Below, in pieces: positions 47,139 through 56,692 of a stretch of 64,000 nucleotides of DNA. This stretch comes from Pseudoalteromonas sp. MM1 (GTDB lineage Bacteria > Pseudomonadota > Gammaproteobacteria > Enterobacterales > Alteromonadaceae). The notes beneath the pieces are model-generated. The model was given only the letters and a program-made list of their open reading frames with translations. It did no database searches and was not told where the DNA came from. Each line of letters begins with the position of its first letter. The stretch's first letter is position 1. The stretch lies in the NCBI RefSeq assembly GCF_030296835.1, contig NZ_AP027922.1, positions 2,480,001-2,544,000 on the forward strand. Direction: 5' to 3'. The translations under genes and the position numbers were made by a program.

Positions 47139-47215
47139 TGGTCGGCGATGCAGGATTTGAACCTGCGACCCCTTGGACCCAAACCAAGTGCGCTACCAAA
47201 CTGCGCTAATCGCCG
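47139..47215 (-). tRNA. tRNA-Pro (TGG), copy 2 in transcription order
   Basis: Identical over 77 bases to the neighbouring proline tRNA genes, including encoded CCA. It is separated by 51 bases from copy 3 and 15 bases from tRNA-His. The base runs GAAAG just outside the CCA ends of copies 2 and 3 are the same, suggesting a tandem duplication. Confidence 0.96.
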
Positions 47216-47230
47216 ATACTCGAAGTAAAT

Positions 47231-47307
47231 TGGGGTGACTGATGGGGCTCGAACCCACGACAACCGGAATCACAATCCGGGGCTCTACCAACTGAGCTAC
47301 AATCACC
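47231..47307 (-). tRNA. tRNA-His (GTG)
   Basis: The anticodon is GTG in ATTGTGATT. The gene encodes the extra 5' G (G-1) opposite C73, the identity element of histidine tRNA, so the total is 77 bases with CCA. The body closely follows E. coli tRNA-His. Confidence 0.96.
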
Positions 47308-47330
47308 ACGGTATTTACTTTGTTTTCAAA

Positions 47331-47407
<77 letters not shown>

Positions 47408-47461
47408 ATCGAAAACTTCATAGTTTGCCTGTAAGCTATTCTATTATAAAAATAAAAGAAG

Positions 47462-47538
47462 TGGTCGGCGATGCAGGATTTGAACCTGCGACCCCTTGGA
47501 CCCAAACCAAGTGCGCTACCAAACTGCGCTAATCGCCG
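47462..47538 (-). tRNA. tRNA-Pro (TGG), copy 1 in transcription order
   Basis: First tRNA after the cluster promoter. Its 77-base sequence is identical to the two other proline genes. The cluster order Pro-Arg-His-Pro-Pro recalls the argX-hisR-leuT-proM unit of E. coli, with Pro genes added and no Leu gene. Confidence 0.96.
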
Positions 47539-47877
47539 ATGCTTACGATTGCCTGCGAGTGACCTCGTTGACAACGGGGTGCATAATAGTGATTTGACTG
47601 GGAGAGGTCAAACGTTTTTTGCATAAAATAAATCAATCGGTCATTTTTAGTTCATAATGGTTAAATATTGCAAAACCAAGCTGAATTTTAGGCGTTTTTT
47701 TGAAAACACAGGGTTATATCCTAAAAGCAACTTGGCGCTACGGGCCTTTTCTGCGAAAATAGCTGCATATTAAAAAAGCATTAATAAAATTAATTTTTTG
47801 CATACACCCCTCTTTATATGCAGATGCTTTTAAAATATAAGTATCGAAGTTTTTTTAACCCCAATTAAAGGTCCCCC
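47539..47877. other. Gene-free interval between the tRNA cluster and folD
   Basis: These 339 bases hold the divergent tRNA promoter (left side) and the folD leader (right side). The part from about 47755 to 47865 is very AT-rich with several A and T runs. I see no ORF and cannot fix a folD promoter. Confidence 0.5.
47583..47611 (-). promoter_or_regulatory. Promoter of the tRNA cluster
   Basis: On the - strand TTGACC is exactly 17 bases from TATTAT, followed by the GC-rich discriminator GCACCCCG. This is the form of a strong stable-RNA promoter under stringent control, located about 40 bases before the first tRNA. Confidence 0.8.
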
Positions 47878-48732
47878 ATGACGGCAAACATCATTGATGG
47901 TAAGGCAATCGCAAAGCAAGTACGTAGTGCAGTAGCTGAGCGCGTAAGCGAACGCGTTGCAAACGGTTTACGTGCACCCGGTTTAGCAGTAGTACTGGTA
48001 GGGCTTGACCCTGCAAGCCAAGTTTACGTTGGCTCTAAGCGTAAAGCGTGTGAAGAAGTAGGGTTTATTTCAAAGTCATTTGATTTACCTGCACAAACCA
48101 GCGAAGAAGAACTACTAGCATTAATTGATGAGCTAAATAACGATGGTGAAGTAGATGGTATTTTAGTGCAACTACCGCTACCTGAAGGCCTAGATGCAGA
48201 AAAGATTTTAGAACGTATTACACCACATAAAGATGTAGACGGTTTTCATCCGTATAATATTGGCCGCTTAGCACAACGTATGCCGGCGCTTCGCCCGTGT
48301 ACACCCAAAGGGATTATTACCTTATTAGACTCAACAGGTGTGCGTTACAAAGGTATGCATGCTGTAGTGGTTGGCGCCTCTAACATTGTTGGCCGCCCTA
48401 TGTCGCTTGAGCTATTACTTGCCGGTTGTACTACAACGGTATGCCATAAATTTACGCAAGACTTAGAAACCCATGTTCGTCGCGCAGATTTATTAGTAGT
48501 CGCCGTAGGTAAACCGGAATTTATACCGGGTGAGTGGGTTAAAGAAGGCGCGATTGTAATTGATGTAGGTATTAACCGTTTAGATACCGGTAAATTAGTA
48601 GGTGATGTTCAGTACAGCATTGCCGAGCAAAAGGCTGACTTTATTACCCCTGTGCCGGGTGGTGTTGGCCCAATGACGGTAGCAAGCTTAATTGAAAACA
48701 CCTTAGAAGCGTGTGAAAAATACCACAGTTAA
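47878..48732 (+). CDS. folD: Bifunctional methylenetetrahydrofolate dehydrogenase/cyclohydrolase
   Basis: FolD interconverts 5,10-methylene- and 10-formyl-tetrahydrofolate with NADP. The 284-residue product has [14 protein letters not shown] with the catalytic lysine, [10 protein letters not shown], and the dinucleotide-binding [15 protein letters not shown]. The C-terminal [18 protein letters not shown] is a family signature. It is a single-gene unit with a strong terminator after it. Confidence 0.98.
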   Translation: MTANIIDGKAIAKQVRSAVAERVSERVANGLRAPGLAVVLVGLDPASQVYVGSKRKACEEVGFISKSFDLPAQTSEEELLALIDELNNDGEVDGILVQLPLPEGLDAEKILERITPHKDVDGFHPYNIGRLAQRMPALRPCTPKGIITLLDSTGVRYKGMHAVVVGASNIVGRPMSLELLLAGCTTTVCHKFTQDLETHVRRADLLVVAVGKPEFIPGEWVKEGAIVIDVGINRLDTGKLVGDVQYSIAEQKADFITPVPGGVGPMTVASLIENTLEACEKYHS

Positions 48733-48751
48733 ACATTTAACCGATACCAAT

Positions 48752-48781
48752 AAAAAGGGTTGCCAACTGGCAACCCTTTTT
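48752..48781. terminator. Bidirectional terminator between folD and cysS
   Basis: AAAAAGGGTTGCC and GGCAACCCTTTTT pair around AACT. A and T tracts on both sides let it end the folD (+) and the cysS (-) transcripts. Confidence 0.92.
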
Positions 48782-48804
48782 AGTTTAAACGCTACTTTAA
48801 GTAT

Positions 48805-50184
48805 TTACGCTTTACGCCACGTTGTTTTACCTGCTGAGTCTTCAAGCACTACACCAAGTGCATTGAGTGCATCGCGTGCTTCATCAGCAGCTGCCCAGTT
48901 TTTGCTTGCGCGCGCTTCGTTACGCTTGACAATTAATGCTTCAATTGTTGCCACTTCATCGTCATCTTGGCCGCCTTGTAAAAACGATTCAGGTGCTTGT
49001 TGCGCTACACCTAACACTTCACCTATGCTACGTAATACAAATGCAAGTTGACCTGCTTGCTGCGTATCGCTGTCTTTAACACGGTTTAGCTCTTTAGCCA
49101 GTTCAAATAACACTGGTAATGCTTCTGGTGTGTTGAAGTCATCGTTCATTGCTTTTCTAAATTTAGCCACGTACTCATTGTTTTCAATATCACACGTTAA
49201 TGGCTCAACACCGCGAAGTGCTGTGTAAATACGTTCAAGCGATGAACGTGCTTGATCTAAATTCTCTTGTGAGTAATTTAGCTGGCTTCGGTAATGCCCA
49301 GATATTAAAAAGTAACGAACTGATTCAGGGTCATATGTTTTTAATACCTCACGCACAGTAAAAAAGTTGTCTAATGATTTAGACATTTTCTCTTTATTTA
49401 CTTGTACCATGCCTGTGTGGATCCAGGTATTTACATATTTACCATTGTTTGCACAGCATGATTGCGCAATTTCGTTTTCGTGGTGCGGAAACTGTAAATC
49501 GGAGCCGCCACCGTGAATATCAAAATGCTCACCTAAGTGCTTTGAGCTCATTGCTGAACACTCAATATGCCAACCTGGTCGGCCCTCACCCCACGGTGAT
49601 GACCATGACGGCTCACCTGCCTTTGCTTTTTTCCACAATACAAAATCAAGCGGATCGTCTTTATCTTGTGCAACCTCTACGCGAGAGCCTGCTTGGAGCA
49701 TACTTAAATCTTGTTGTGATAGTGCGCCATAGTGCTCAAACGTAGAAACATCAAAAAGCACGTCGCCGTCGTTTGCTACGTATGCATGGCCTTTTGCAAT
49801 TAAGCGCTCGACCATTTCGATGATTTCATCCATATGGTTTGTAACCGTAGGTTCAATATCTGGGCGTAACATGTTTAAGCTATCAAAGTCTTCATGCATG
49901 GCTTTGGTCATACGCAAAGTTAGGTCATTAATTGACTCACCATTTTCGTTTGCGCGTTTAATTATTTTATCATCTACGTCGGTAATATTACGTACGTATT
50001 TTAAGTCGTAACCAAGGTGGCGAAGGTAGCGGACTATTACATCAAACCCAACAAAAGTACGCGCATGACCGATATGACAAAAATCATAAATGGTGATACC
50101 ACACACGTACATGTCGATTTTGCCTTCGACCATAGGTTTAAACTGCTCTTTTTGTCGCGTGAGTGTGTTGTATATTTGTACCAT
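48805..50184 (-). CDS. cysS: Cysteinyl-tRNA synthetase
   Basis: CysRS charges tRNA-Cys. The 459-residue class I enzyme has the zinc cysteine in YVCGITIYD, the HIGH motif in CHIGHAR, further zinc ligands in WHIECSAMS and PHHENEIAQ, and the KMSKS motif in [11 protein letters not shown]. Length matches E. coli (461). It is divergent from ppiB across a 414-base interval with its own promoter element. Confidence 0.98.
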   Translation of the reverse strand: MVQIYNTLTRQKEQFKPMVEGKIDMYVCGITIYDFCHIGHARTFVGFDVIVRYLRHLGYDLKYVRNITDVDDKIIKRANENGESINDLTLRMTKAMHEDFDSLNMLRPDIEPTVTNHMDEIIEMVERLIAKGHAYVANDGDVLFDVSTFEHYGALSQQDLSMLQAGSRVEVAQDKDDPLDFVLWKKAKAGEPSWSSPWGEGRPGWHIECSAMSSKHLGEHFDIHGGGSDLQFPHHENEIAQSCCANNGKYVNTWIHTGMVQVNKEKMSKSLDNFFTVREVLKTYDPESVRYFLISGHYRSQLNYSQENLDQARSSLERIYTALRGVEPLTCDIENNEYVAKFRKAMNDDFNTPEALPVLFELAKELNRVKDSDTQQAGQLAFVLRSIGEVLGVAQQAPESFLQGGQDDDEVATIEALIVKRNEARASKNWAAADEARDALNALGVVLEDSAGKTTWRKA

Positions 50185-50249
50185 TTACTTTAAGTCCTTG
50201 ACTGTTTGCTGAGTTGGCTATGTTAACACTTGAAAAGCCCCCGCTCTAG

Positions 50250-50285
50250 CGCTTTTTATACCCAAACCGCCTCAATGCGCATGTT
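50250..50285 (-). promoter_or_regulatory. Probable cysS promoter, resembling the cvpA promoter
   Basis: The - strand holds GAGGCGGTTTGGGTATAAA, with the -10 box TATAAA and the downstream GCGC. It is similar at about 29 of 37 aligned positions to the promoter region of cvpA at 56551-56586. The -35 part (ATGCGC) is weak. Confidence 0.5.
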
Positions 50286-50532
50286 TGAGCTGGAATTAAA
50301 ACTAATTTAGGCAAGCCATTACATCGTGTGTAACCTTGGTTCTGTTGTTAAAGTTAGTAACACTGTAAAAATCAGATTCTCTCCCCTTTTCTTATCGCTT
50401 AACAGACTCTTACTCTGTGCATGGTAAGCTTTTAAAAGTGAATGTAATTAGGGACAAAATTGCACCTCGAAATTTTCCTCAGTAAAACGCACAAGCGTGT
50501 TCCTTGAGCTGGTTTTGATATATTGAACAAGC

Positions 50533-50564
50533 GCTTTGTTTATCTTAGTTAACTAAGATAAAAT
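50533..50564 (+). promoter_or_regulatory. ppiB promoter overlapped by a 24-bp perfect palindrome
   Basis: TTGTTT and TAAAAT are 17 bases apart and can act as -35 and -10 boxes. Bases 50539-50562 form a perfect palindrome with left arm TTTATCTTAGTT, covering the whole spacer and part of both boxes. This is the geometry of a repressor operator. The start codon follows 35 bases after the -10 box. Confidence 0.6.
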
Positions 50565-50598
50565 AGCGCGACTAATTAAACCAGATATAGGAAACCAC

Positions 50599-51090
50599 AT
50601 GGTTGTTCTACACACTAATTTTGGTGACATCACCATTAAAATGTTTGAGCAAGAAGCTCCAAACACAGTTAAAAACTTTTTAGAGTACGCAAACTCAGGT
50701 TTTTACAACGGCACTATTTTTCACCGCGTAATTGACGGTTTTATGGTGCAAGGCGGTGGATTTGTACCTGGTATGGATCAAAAAGACGTAAACGATCCAA
50801 TTAAGAACGAAGCAAACAACGGCCTATCTAATAAAGTAGGTACGCTAGCTATGGCACGTACGCCTGATCCACATTCAGCAACGGCACAGTTTTTTATAAA
50901 CGTTAACGACAACGACTTTTTAAACCACAGCAGCGAAACTTCGCAAGGTTGGGGTTACTGTGTGTTTGCCGAAGTAGTTGAAGGCATGGACGTAGTAAAC
51001 AAAATTAAAGGTGTAGCAACAGGCAGCGCTGGTTTTCACCAAGACGTACCGCTTGAAAATGTAATCATCGAAAATGTAACTGTTAACTAA
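50599..51090 (+). CDS. ppiB: Peptidyl-prolyl cis-trans isomerase B (cyclophilin)
   Basis: The 163-residue cytoplasmic cyclophilin has [15 protein letters not shown] with the catalytic arginine, [17 protein letters not shown] and [15 protein letters not shown]. No signal peptide is present, which separates it from periplasmic PpiA. It lies in front of lpxH with a terminator between them, next to divergent cysS, as in E. coli. Confidence 0.97.
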   Translation: MVVLHTNFGDITIKMFEQEAPNTVKNFLEYANSGFYNGTIFHRVIDGFMVQGGGFVPGMDQKDVNDPIKNEANNGLSNKVGTLAMARTPDPHSATAQFFINVNDNDFLNHSSETSQGWGYCVFAEVVEGMDVVNKIKGVATGSAGFHQDVPLENVIIENVTVN

Positions 51091-51120
51091 TAACTTTTGC
51101 ATTTAAAATGAATAATGAGG

Positions 51121-51155
51121 CGGGCAAATATACGCAGTGTATTCGCCCGTTTTTA
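51121..51155 (+). terminator. Intrinsic terminator after ppiB
   Basis: CGGGCAAATATAC and GTGTATTCGCCCG form a 13-position stem with one mismatch around GCA, followed by TTTTTATTT. It lies 30 bases after the ppiB stop and 24 bases before the lpxH start. Confidence 0.8.
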
Positions 51156-51177
51156 TTTAACTAAAATAGATGTTCCT

Positions 51178-51915
51178 ATGACTCGCCAAACTTACTTTAT
51201 TGCCGATTTACACCTTAGTGAAAACCGCCCTGACATTAGTGATGCTTTTTACCGTTTTTTAGATACGCATATTATTGGTAAGCAAGTAGATGCACTTTAC
51301 ATTTTAGGTGATTTTTTTGAAGTATGGGTTGGAGACGATTACATAACCGAGCTTGCTAGCAAAGTAGCTAAATACTTAAATAAAGTGAAAGATGGTGGAA
51401 CACCTGTGTATTTTATTCATGGGAACCGCGATTTTATAATGCGAGACCAATACGCAAACCTTGCTGGGATGACGCTTTTAAATGAGCAAGCAGTTATAGA
51501 CTTATACGGTACACCAACGGTTATTTTGCACGGCGATGAAATGTGTACACAAGATGTTGAGTACCAAAAATTTCGTAAAAAAAGTCGTGGCTGGTGGTGG
51601 CCAAAATTAATGTTAGCAATGCCACTGTGGTACAGAAAAAAAATAGCCCGTAATGCCAGAGAAAAAAGTAAATTAAGCCAAGCCGACAAACCCATAGAAA
51701 TTTTAGACGTGGTAGATGACGCAGTATTGGCAATGTTTGCAAAGCATAATGTAAGCAACATGATACACGGCCATACTCACCGGCCTAACGTACACACTTA
51801 CACAGTGGGTAAGCAAACACTAACACGCACTGTACTTGGCGATTGGTATACACAAGGCTCATTCTTAGTGGTTACTCCACAAGGTCAAAAACTCATTAAT
51901 ACACCCTTCGCATAA
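51178..51915 (+). CDS. lpxH: UDP-2,3-diacylglucosamine pyrophosphatase LpxH
   Basis: LpxH hydrolyses UDP-diacylglucosamine to lipid X in lipid A synthesis at the inner membrane. The metallophosphoesterase motifs are FIADLHL, LGDFFEVWVGDD, HGNRDF, LHGDE and IHGHTHRP. ATG 51178 gives 245 residues, near the E. coli length of 240; the longer frame from 51115 would pass through the terminator hairpin. It follows ppiB, its usual neighbour. Confidence 0.96.
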   Translation: MTRQTYFIADLHLSENRPDISDAFYRFLDTHIIGKQVDALYILGDFFEVWVGDDYITELASKVAKYLNKVKDGGTPVYFIHGNRDFIMRDQYANLAGMTLLNEQAVIDLYGTPTVILHGDEMCTQDVEYQKFRKKSRGWWWPKLMLAMPLWYRKKIARNAREKSKLSQADKPIEILDVVDDAVLAMFAKHNVSNMIHGHTHRPNVHTYTVGKQTLTRTVLGDWYTQGSFLVVTPQGQKLINTPFA

Positions 51916-51967
51916 TCTCAAATCCTGACTATTATTTAAGTACTTTTTTGGTAATGGGTAAGGATAT

Positions 51968-52768
51968 ATGAATAAAGCTATTTATTGCTTGCTGCTTTGT
52001 TGCATTTTTTCCAAAGGGTATGCTTCTGAAAATTGGCAGATAGTCGCCGAAAACTCCCCCCCTTATATTGGTGAGCGTTTAGTAGATAACGGTTGGGTTA
52101 CTGCTTTAATTAAAGCAGCCTTAGCTAATCAAAATATTAATAACGACATAGAGTTTACCAGCTGGAACAGAGCATTGGAGCTAACCAAAATAAATAAAAA
52201 AGATGCAATTTTAGGGGCTTTTTTTACAAAATCGCGTACTGAACTTTTTTATTATTCACGCCCACTGGCTAACGTTTATGTTGGCCTATTTAAACTTAAA
52301 GACAGACAAATAAGCTATGACGGCAGTATGGACTCTTTACAACCTTATAGCATTTGTAAAGGCACTGGCTACGCAGTAAGCGAAGCTTTCTCGGAAAGTA
52401 ATGGCCTTGCGGTCACCTCAACTCGCGGATTAATAAACAGTTTGTATATGTTACAAAAAGGACGAATAGATTTAGTAGCGGGCACTAAAGAAGTGGGTGA
52501 ATATTGGCTAAAAAACACCGAAAAGCTTAATGAGCCCGGCGCGCCACAAGTTGAATATATTTCGCCCGATTTAGAGCATCATCAACTGCATGTTATGTTT
52601 CCAAAGTCTGACCCTAATGCAAAACAAAAAAGAGACGCGCTTGAGCAAGGTTTTTCTACTATTTTATACAATGGCACCGCAAAAGAGCTATTAGTAAAAC
52701 ATGGTTTTTCTCAAAGCACGGCACTTGAGCTTATAGATTTTATAGAAAGAAGTAGCACACCTAACTAG
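51968..52768 (+). CDS. Orphan periplasmic substrate-binding protein (SBP family 3-like)
   Basis: The 266-residue product has a signal peptide (MNKAIYCLLLCCIFSKGYAS, about 20 residues) and the fold of family 3 solute-binding proteins: WQIVAENSPPYIGE, then SWNRALELTKINKKDAILGAFFTKSRTE and YYSRPLANVYVGLFKLKD. Such proteins usually bind amino acids for ABC uptake, but no permease or ATPase gene is nearby, so it is an orphan. It may work with a distant transporter or a sensor. The substrate cannot be read from the sequence. Confidence 0.8.
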   Translation: MNKAIYCLLLCCIFSKGYASENWQIVAENSPPYIGERLVDNGWVTALIKAALANQNINNDIEFTSWNRALELTKINKKDAILGAFFTKSRTELFYYSRPLANVYVGLFKLKDRQISYDGSMDSLQPYSICKGTGYAVSEAFSESNGLAVTSTRGLINSLYMLQKGRIDLVAGTKEVGEYWLKNTEKLNEPGAPQVEYISPDLEHHQLHVMFPKSDPNAKQKRDALEQGFSTILYNGTAKELLVKHGFSQSTALELIDFIERSSTPN

Positions 52769-52800
52769 CCGATGTGCTTTTAGAGCTAAATAGCACTGCT

Positions 52801-53571
52801 TTAGTTAGTTACAAGTGCAGGTGCGCCACTGTGAAATTTAAAGTCTTCATCAGGGCTGGTGATCAAATCTGCCTCAATTTTACCAAAAAACTCGACTCGT
52901 TCAGTAATATCAAAGTCCGCAATTTCTTGTGCCAGTGTTAAGTAATCTTGGTAATGGCGCGCCTCAGAGCGAAGCAATGAAATATAAAAATCACCTAAGC
53001 GTTTATCTACATGCGGCGCAAGCTTTGCAAAACGCTCACACGAGCGAGCTTCAATGTAGGCGCCTACAATGAGTTTATCGACTAATGCATTAGGCTCAAA
53101 GGTTTTAACGTTACGCAGCATGCCTTTAGCGTAACGACACGGTGTAATGCTTCGGTACTCTATTCCATACTCGTCCATTATTTCGAGCACTTGATAAAAG
53201 TGATGCAGCTCTTCTTTGATAAGCATTACCATTTTATCAATGAGCTCTTGCCCGTAAGGTGAATTTGACTTTGGAATAATTGATTTTGTAAGTTTATTTT
53301 TAGCCGCTAAATCACGCCAATTGCCTTCGCGTTTATAAATAAGTGTTTCAAAGGGCTTTAGCCATTCAAGTAATGCATCGCTGCTGTCTTTATCTACTGC
53401 GTACTTACGGATTAAAAACATTGCACTTTGCGCTGCTTTTAACTCACAAATTAAGTGATCGATTAAGATAACCGATAAATTTTCTTTTTTTACTGCTTCA
53501 TCGACCCATTCGTTCGGGGTTTCGCACAACAAAAAATTATTAATAGGGGCTAAAAGTTCACTATGGGGCAC
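52801..53571 (-). CDS. miaE: tRNA 2-methylthio-N6-isopentenyladenosine-37 hydroxylase MiaE
   Basis: MiaE hydroxylates the isopentenyl group on ms2i6A37 in tRNA. The 256-residue product is a ferritin-like di-iron enzyme: DHLICELKAAQSAMFLIRKY, MLIKEELHHFYQVLEIMDEY and VGAYIEARSCERFAKLAPHV with ligand Glu/His residues, then LLRSEARHYQDYL. The start is GTG 53571 (MPHSELLAPINNFLLC); the ribosome site is weak, so the exact start is not firm. Confidence 0.93.
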   Translation of the reverse strand: MPHSELLAPINNFLLCETPNEWVDEAVKKENLSVILIDHLICELKAAQSAMFLIRKYAVDKDSSDALLEWLKPFETLIYKREGNWRDLAAKNKLTKSIIPKSNSPYGQELIDKMVMLIKEELHHFYQVLEIMDEYGIEYRSITPCRYAKGMLRNVKTFEPNALVDKLIVGAYIEARSCERFAKLAPHVDKRLGDFYISLLRSEARHYQDYLTLAQEIADFDITERVEFFGKIEADLITSPDEDFKFHSGAPALVTN

Positions 53572-53786
53572 AGGGCTGCTCGTTACTTCAAATAATAAAA
53601 GGCCATTTTAACACGAAAAATAACGAAGAATAAAACGAGCTAAAACAACCCCTTTAAAATGTTAATAAGCAGTTAACTTGACTTTGTATATGAACTAAAC
53701 CATAAATATAGATGCTGTATAAAAAACAAACTAACTAAAACTAAATTATAACCAACAGTAATACGTTCCTTTTATGGAGTACCGCT

Positions 53787-54386
53787 ATGATACTGAATCA
53801 CCTGTGGGGCATTTATGCTCATCCACTCGAAGAATGGCAAACTATAGATAACCGCCACGAAAGCCTAACTTATAGCCTGTCGCATATTTTACTTATTGCA
53901 TTATTTCCATCGGTTATGGGGTATTACTCATCGGTGTATTTAGGCTGGAGTATTGGTGCGGGCAATCCAGTATTTTTAACACATGAAAGCGCACTGCTAA
54001 TTGCCGTGGCTATGTATGGTGCGTTAATAGCCGGTGTGTTTGCACTGGCCTATTTAGCCCATTGGATGGCCGTTACATTTGGTGCTAAACCTACCTTTAC
54101 ACAAACGTTAGAGCTTGCCGCTTATACTGCTACTCCGGTGTTTATGTCGGCTTTAGCCGCTTTTTTACCTGAGCTGTGGTTTGTTGTTTGCGTAGGTATG
54201 ATTGCTCTGGCCTATTCGGTGTACTTGCTATACACAGGCGTGCCAATACTGATGCATATTCCACAAGAGCGTGGCTTCATTTATGCCAGCTCTGTTGTTA
54301 CCTGCGGGCTAATTTTATTGGTAATAATTTTAGCTGTAACCGCCATCCTTTGGACTAACGGCATTGTGAGTCCTATGTTTACCTAA
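53787..54386 (+). CDS. Yip1-family inner membrane protein
   Basis: The 199-residue product starts MILNHLWGIYAHPLEEWQTI, which I recognise as the start of the bacterial Yip1 domain (YohC-like), and has five hydrophobic helices to the C-terminus. The function of bacterial Yip1 proteins is not known. A TTATGGAG sequence lies before ATG 53787. It is a single-gene unit with a strong terminator. Confidence 0.8.
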   Translation: MILNHLWGIYAHPLEEWQTIDNRHESLTYSLSHILLIALFPSVMGYYSSVYLGWSIGAGNPVFLTHESALLIAVAMYGALIAGVFALAYLAHWMAVTFGAKPTFTQTLELAAYTATPVFMSALAAFLPELWFVVCVGMIALAYSVYLLYTGVPILMHIPQERGFIYASSVVTCGLILLVIILAVTAILWTNGIVSPMFT

Positions 54387-54431
54387 TCAACCACGTTGTT
54401 TGATATGAAGTGTTCCCTTTCTTTCCTTCGC

Positions 54432-54461
54432 AAAAAAGGAGCTAATTAGCTCCTTTTTTTA
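54432..54461. terminator. Bidirectional terminator between the Yip1 gene and purF
   Basis: AAAAAAGGAGCTAA and TTAGCTCCTTTTTT pair almost end to end, with T tracts on both strands. It ends both the Yip1-family gene and the cvpA-purF transcript. Confidence 0.9.
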
Positions 54462-54483
54462 TATCTGATTTTTAATTTAAAAA

Positions 54484-56010
54484 TTAATCAGCTTCGTTTT
54501 CATCTTGATTGTGTATTTCAAGACCTGACGACATGGCGTTTTCGCGGTTACTCTTAGCCGAGTCATTGCGTAGTTGGTCAATATGGTTTAAGTAATCTTG
54601 ATCGATATCACCGGTAATGTATTGCCCATCAAATACAGAGGTTTCAAACTTAGTAATTTCTGGGTTTTCTTGGCTTACAGCGGCAATTAAATCGTTTAAA
54701 GATTGAAAAATTAAGCCATCAGCACTGATGCTTTGGTTAATGTCTTCAACTTCGCGGCCATGTGCAATAAGCTCTGCGGCAGATGGCATATCAATACCGT
54801 ACACATTAGGAAAGCGTATTTCTGGTGCTGCTGAGGCAAAATAAACATTTTTTGCTCCAGCTTCACGAGCCATTTCTACAATTTGTGCCGAGGTTGTACC
54901 GCGTACAATTGAATCATCAACCAGTAAAACGTTTTTACCTTTAAACTCACGGTCTATCGCGTTAAGTTTTTGACGCACCGACTTTTTACGCATCTCTTGG
55001 CCAGGCATAATAAATGTACGACCAATATAACGGTTTTTAACAAAGCCTTGGCGGTAAGGTAAATCAAGCATACGCGCAATTTCTAACGCCACATCGCATG
55101 AGGTTTCAGGAATTGGGATAACAACATCAATGTCTTTATCGCTCCACTCACGCGCAATTTTTTCACCCAGCTTTGTACCCATGTTTACACGCGTTGCATA
55201 AACCGACATACGATCGATGGTTGAGTCAGGACGAGCAAAATAAACAAACTCAAAAATACACGGTGCATAAGAGGCTTTTTCAGCACAGCTTTGTGAATGA
55301 AATTGGCCATCTTCAGTTACGTAAATCGCTTCACCAGGGGCTACATCTCGCACAAATTCAAAGCCGTCTGGTTTTAATGCTACGCTTTCTGAGGCAAACA
55401 TATACTCAGTGCCTTTAGGGGTTTCACGTTTACCAAATACCAGCGGGCGAATACCATTAGGGTCACGAAATGCTAATACACCGTGGCCAATAATCATCGC
55501 AATTGCAGCGTAGCCACCTGTTACTTTGTTATTTACTTCGGTTACTGCGGTGAAAATATCTTCAGCGTCTAAATGTAATTTGTCAGACTTACTTAGCTCA
55601 TGCGCCATGATATTAAGTAGTATTTCTGAGTCAGACGTTGTATTAACATGGCGACGCGCTTCTGAAAACAGTTGCTGCTTGAGCGTTTCAGCATTAGTTA
55701 AATTACCATTATGCGCAAGCGCAATACCAAATGGTGAATTAACATAAAACGGCTGCGCTTCAGATGAGCTTGACGAGCCTGCAGTAGGGTAACGTACGTG
55801 GCCAATACCAATTGTGCCTTGTAGTCGTTTCATATGGCGGGTGTGAAACACATCCTTTACTAGGCCATTTGCTTTGCGCAAGCTAAACGTATTGTTTTCA
55901 ATGGTAATGATGCCCGCGGCATCTTGACCTCGGTGCTGCAAAACAGTTAAGCCATCATAAATCGCCTGATTAACAGGAGATGTTCCGACTATCCCAACGA
56001 TACCACACAT
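54484..56010 (-). CDS. purF: Amidophosphoribosyltransferase PurF
   Basis: PurF makes phosphoribosylamine from PRPP and glutamine, the first committed step of purine synthesis. The 508-residue product keeps Cys2 as N-terminal nucleophile (MCGIVGIVG), the glutaminase motifs [11 protein letters not shown] and LAHNGNLTN, and the PRPP-binding loop [14 protein letters not shown]. It follows cvpA after 18 bases. No clear PurR box was found upstream. Confidence 0.98.
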   Translation of the reverse strand: MCGIVGIVGTSPVNQAIYDGLTVLQHRGQDAAGIITIENNTFSLRKANGLVKDVFHTRHMKRLQGTIGIGHVRYPTAGSSSSSEAQPFYVNSPFGIALAHNGNLTNAETLKQQLFSEARRHVNTTSDSEILLNIMAHELSKSDKLHLDAEDIFTAVTEVNNKVTGGYAAIAMIIGHGVLAFRDPNGIRPLVFGKRETPKGTEYMFASESVALKPDGFEFVRDVAPGEAIYVTEDGQFHSQSCAEKASYAPCIFEFVYFARPDSTIDRMSVYATRVNMGTKLGEKIAREWSDKDIDVVIPIPETSCDVALEIARMLDLPYRQGFVKNRYIGRTFIMPGQEMRKKSVRQKLNAIDREFKGKNVLLVDDSIVRGTTSAQIVEMAREAGAKNVYFASAAPEIRFPNVYGIDMPSAAELIAHGREVEDINQSISADGLIFQSLNDLIAAVSQENPEITKFETSVFDGQYITGDIDQDYLNHIDQLRNDSAKSNRENAMSSGLEIHNQDENEAD

Positions 56011-56028
56011 GTAATTTATCCTCGCCGA

Positions 56029-56523
56029 TTAACGGTTTACTGAATTTAAAAAGCTCGAGTTGTTTTCTAGGTACGAAAAGAACCATTCAACAACAAAGCC
56101 AAATTCTGGAATCAAAATAGAATTGCCCCACCAGTGCGTGTTTGGTGCACCAGTAAAAGCATCAAGAAAGAAGAGTAACGCGCTCACGACCAACACGCCT
56201 CGTAACGCACCAAAAACAATGCCGAAGACACGATCGGTGCCAGATAAACCAGTACGTTGTACAAGCTCACCTAAAATGTAGTTTAGTAAACCGCCTAACA
56301 GTAGCGTCGCAAAGAAGAGTATGGCAATGGCCGCCGCATTTCTTAAAAGGGGTTCAGAAATGCTTGTTAGGAAGGAAGCTAAATATTGGTAAAACAAACT
56401 AGAGATGATAAATGCGCAAGCCCATACTGCTAATGACATAGCTTCTTTAACAAAGCCGCGTATTAAACCGATGATGGTAGACAGTGCAATGATGCCAAGA
56501 ATGGCGTAATCAACCCAGATCAT
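56029..56523 (-). CDS. cvpA: CvpA-family inner membrane protein
   Basis: CvpA is needed for colicin V production in E. coli; its general role is not settled. The 164-residue product has four hydrophobic helices, starting [19 protein letters not shown], with the family segment [22 protein letters not shown] 56523 was chosen over an upstream TTG. It precedes purF as in most gammaproteobacteria. Confidence 0.93.
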   Translation of the reverse strand: MIWVDYAILGIIALSTIIGLIRGFVKEAMSLAVWACAFIISSLFYQYLASFLTSISEPLLRNAAAIAILFFATLLLGGLLNYILGELVQRTGLSGTDRVFGIVFGALRGVLVVSALLFFLDAFTGAPNTHWWGNSILIPEFGFVVEWFFSYLENNSSFLNSVNR

Positions 56524-56550
56524 ATTAACCAATTAGTCGCTATTTTGGGG

Positions 56551-56586
56551 CGCATTCTATACCCAAACCTCCTAAATATGCAAGTT
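56551..56586 (-). promoter_or_regulatory. Promoter of cvpA-purF
   Basis: On the - strand TTGCAT is 16 bases from TATAGA within the context GGAGGTTTGGGTATAGAAT, followed by the GC-rich GCGCCCC. It lies after the dedD terminator, so cvpA-purF has its own promoter. The element resembles the cysS upstream region. Confidence 0.65.
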
Positions 56587-56659
56587 AAAGCGGGAGATAA
56601 CCAGCAACTATCTAATACAAAAAATTAACATTTAAGTGGTGTGTTTTTTAGCGCTAAAT

Positions 56660-56690
56660 TAAAAAGGCCTTACTAAGTAAGGCCTTTAAA
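56660..56690 (-). terminator. Intrinsic terminator after dedD
   Basis: AAAGGCCTTACT and AGTAAGGCCTTT pair end to end around AA/TT, followed by TTAATTT on the - strand, within six bases of the dedD stop. Confidence 0.85.
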
Positions 56691-56692
56691 AA

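Larger units (their letters stand above)
50185..50598. other. Divergent gene-free interval between cysS and ppiB
   Basis: These 414 bases hold the cysS promoter element (left, 50250-50285) and the ppiB promoter with its palindrome (right, 50533-50564). I see no ORF with coding character in between. Confidence 0.6.

Noticed and set aside
47604..47622. PurR-like CAAACGTTT core next to the tRNA promoter
   Set aside because: The outer parts of the PurR box do not match and the site overlaps the tRNA -35 box, where purine control is not expected.
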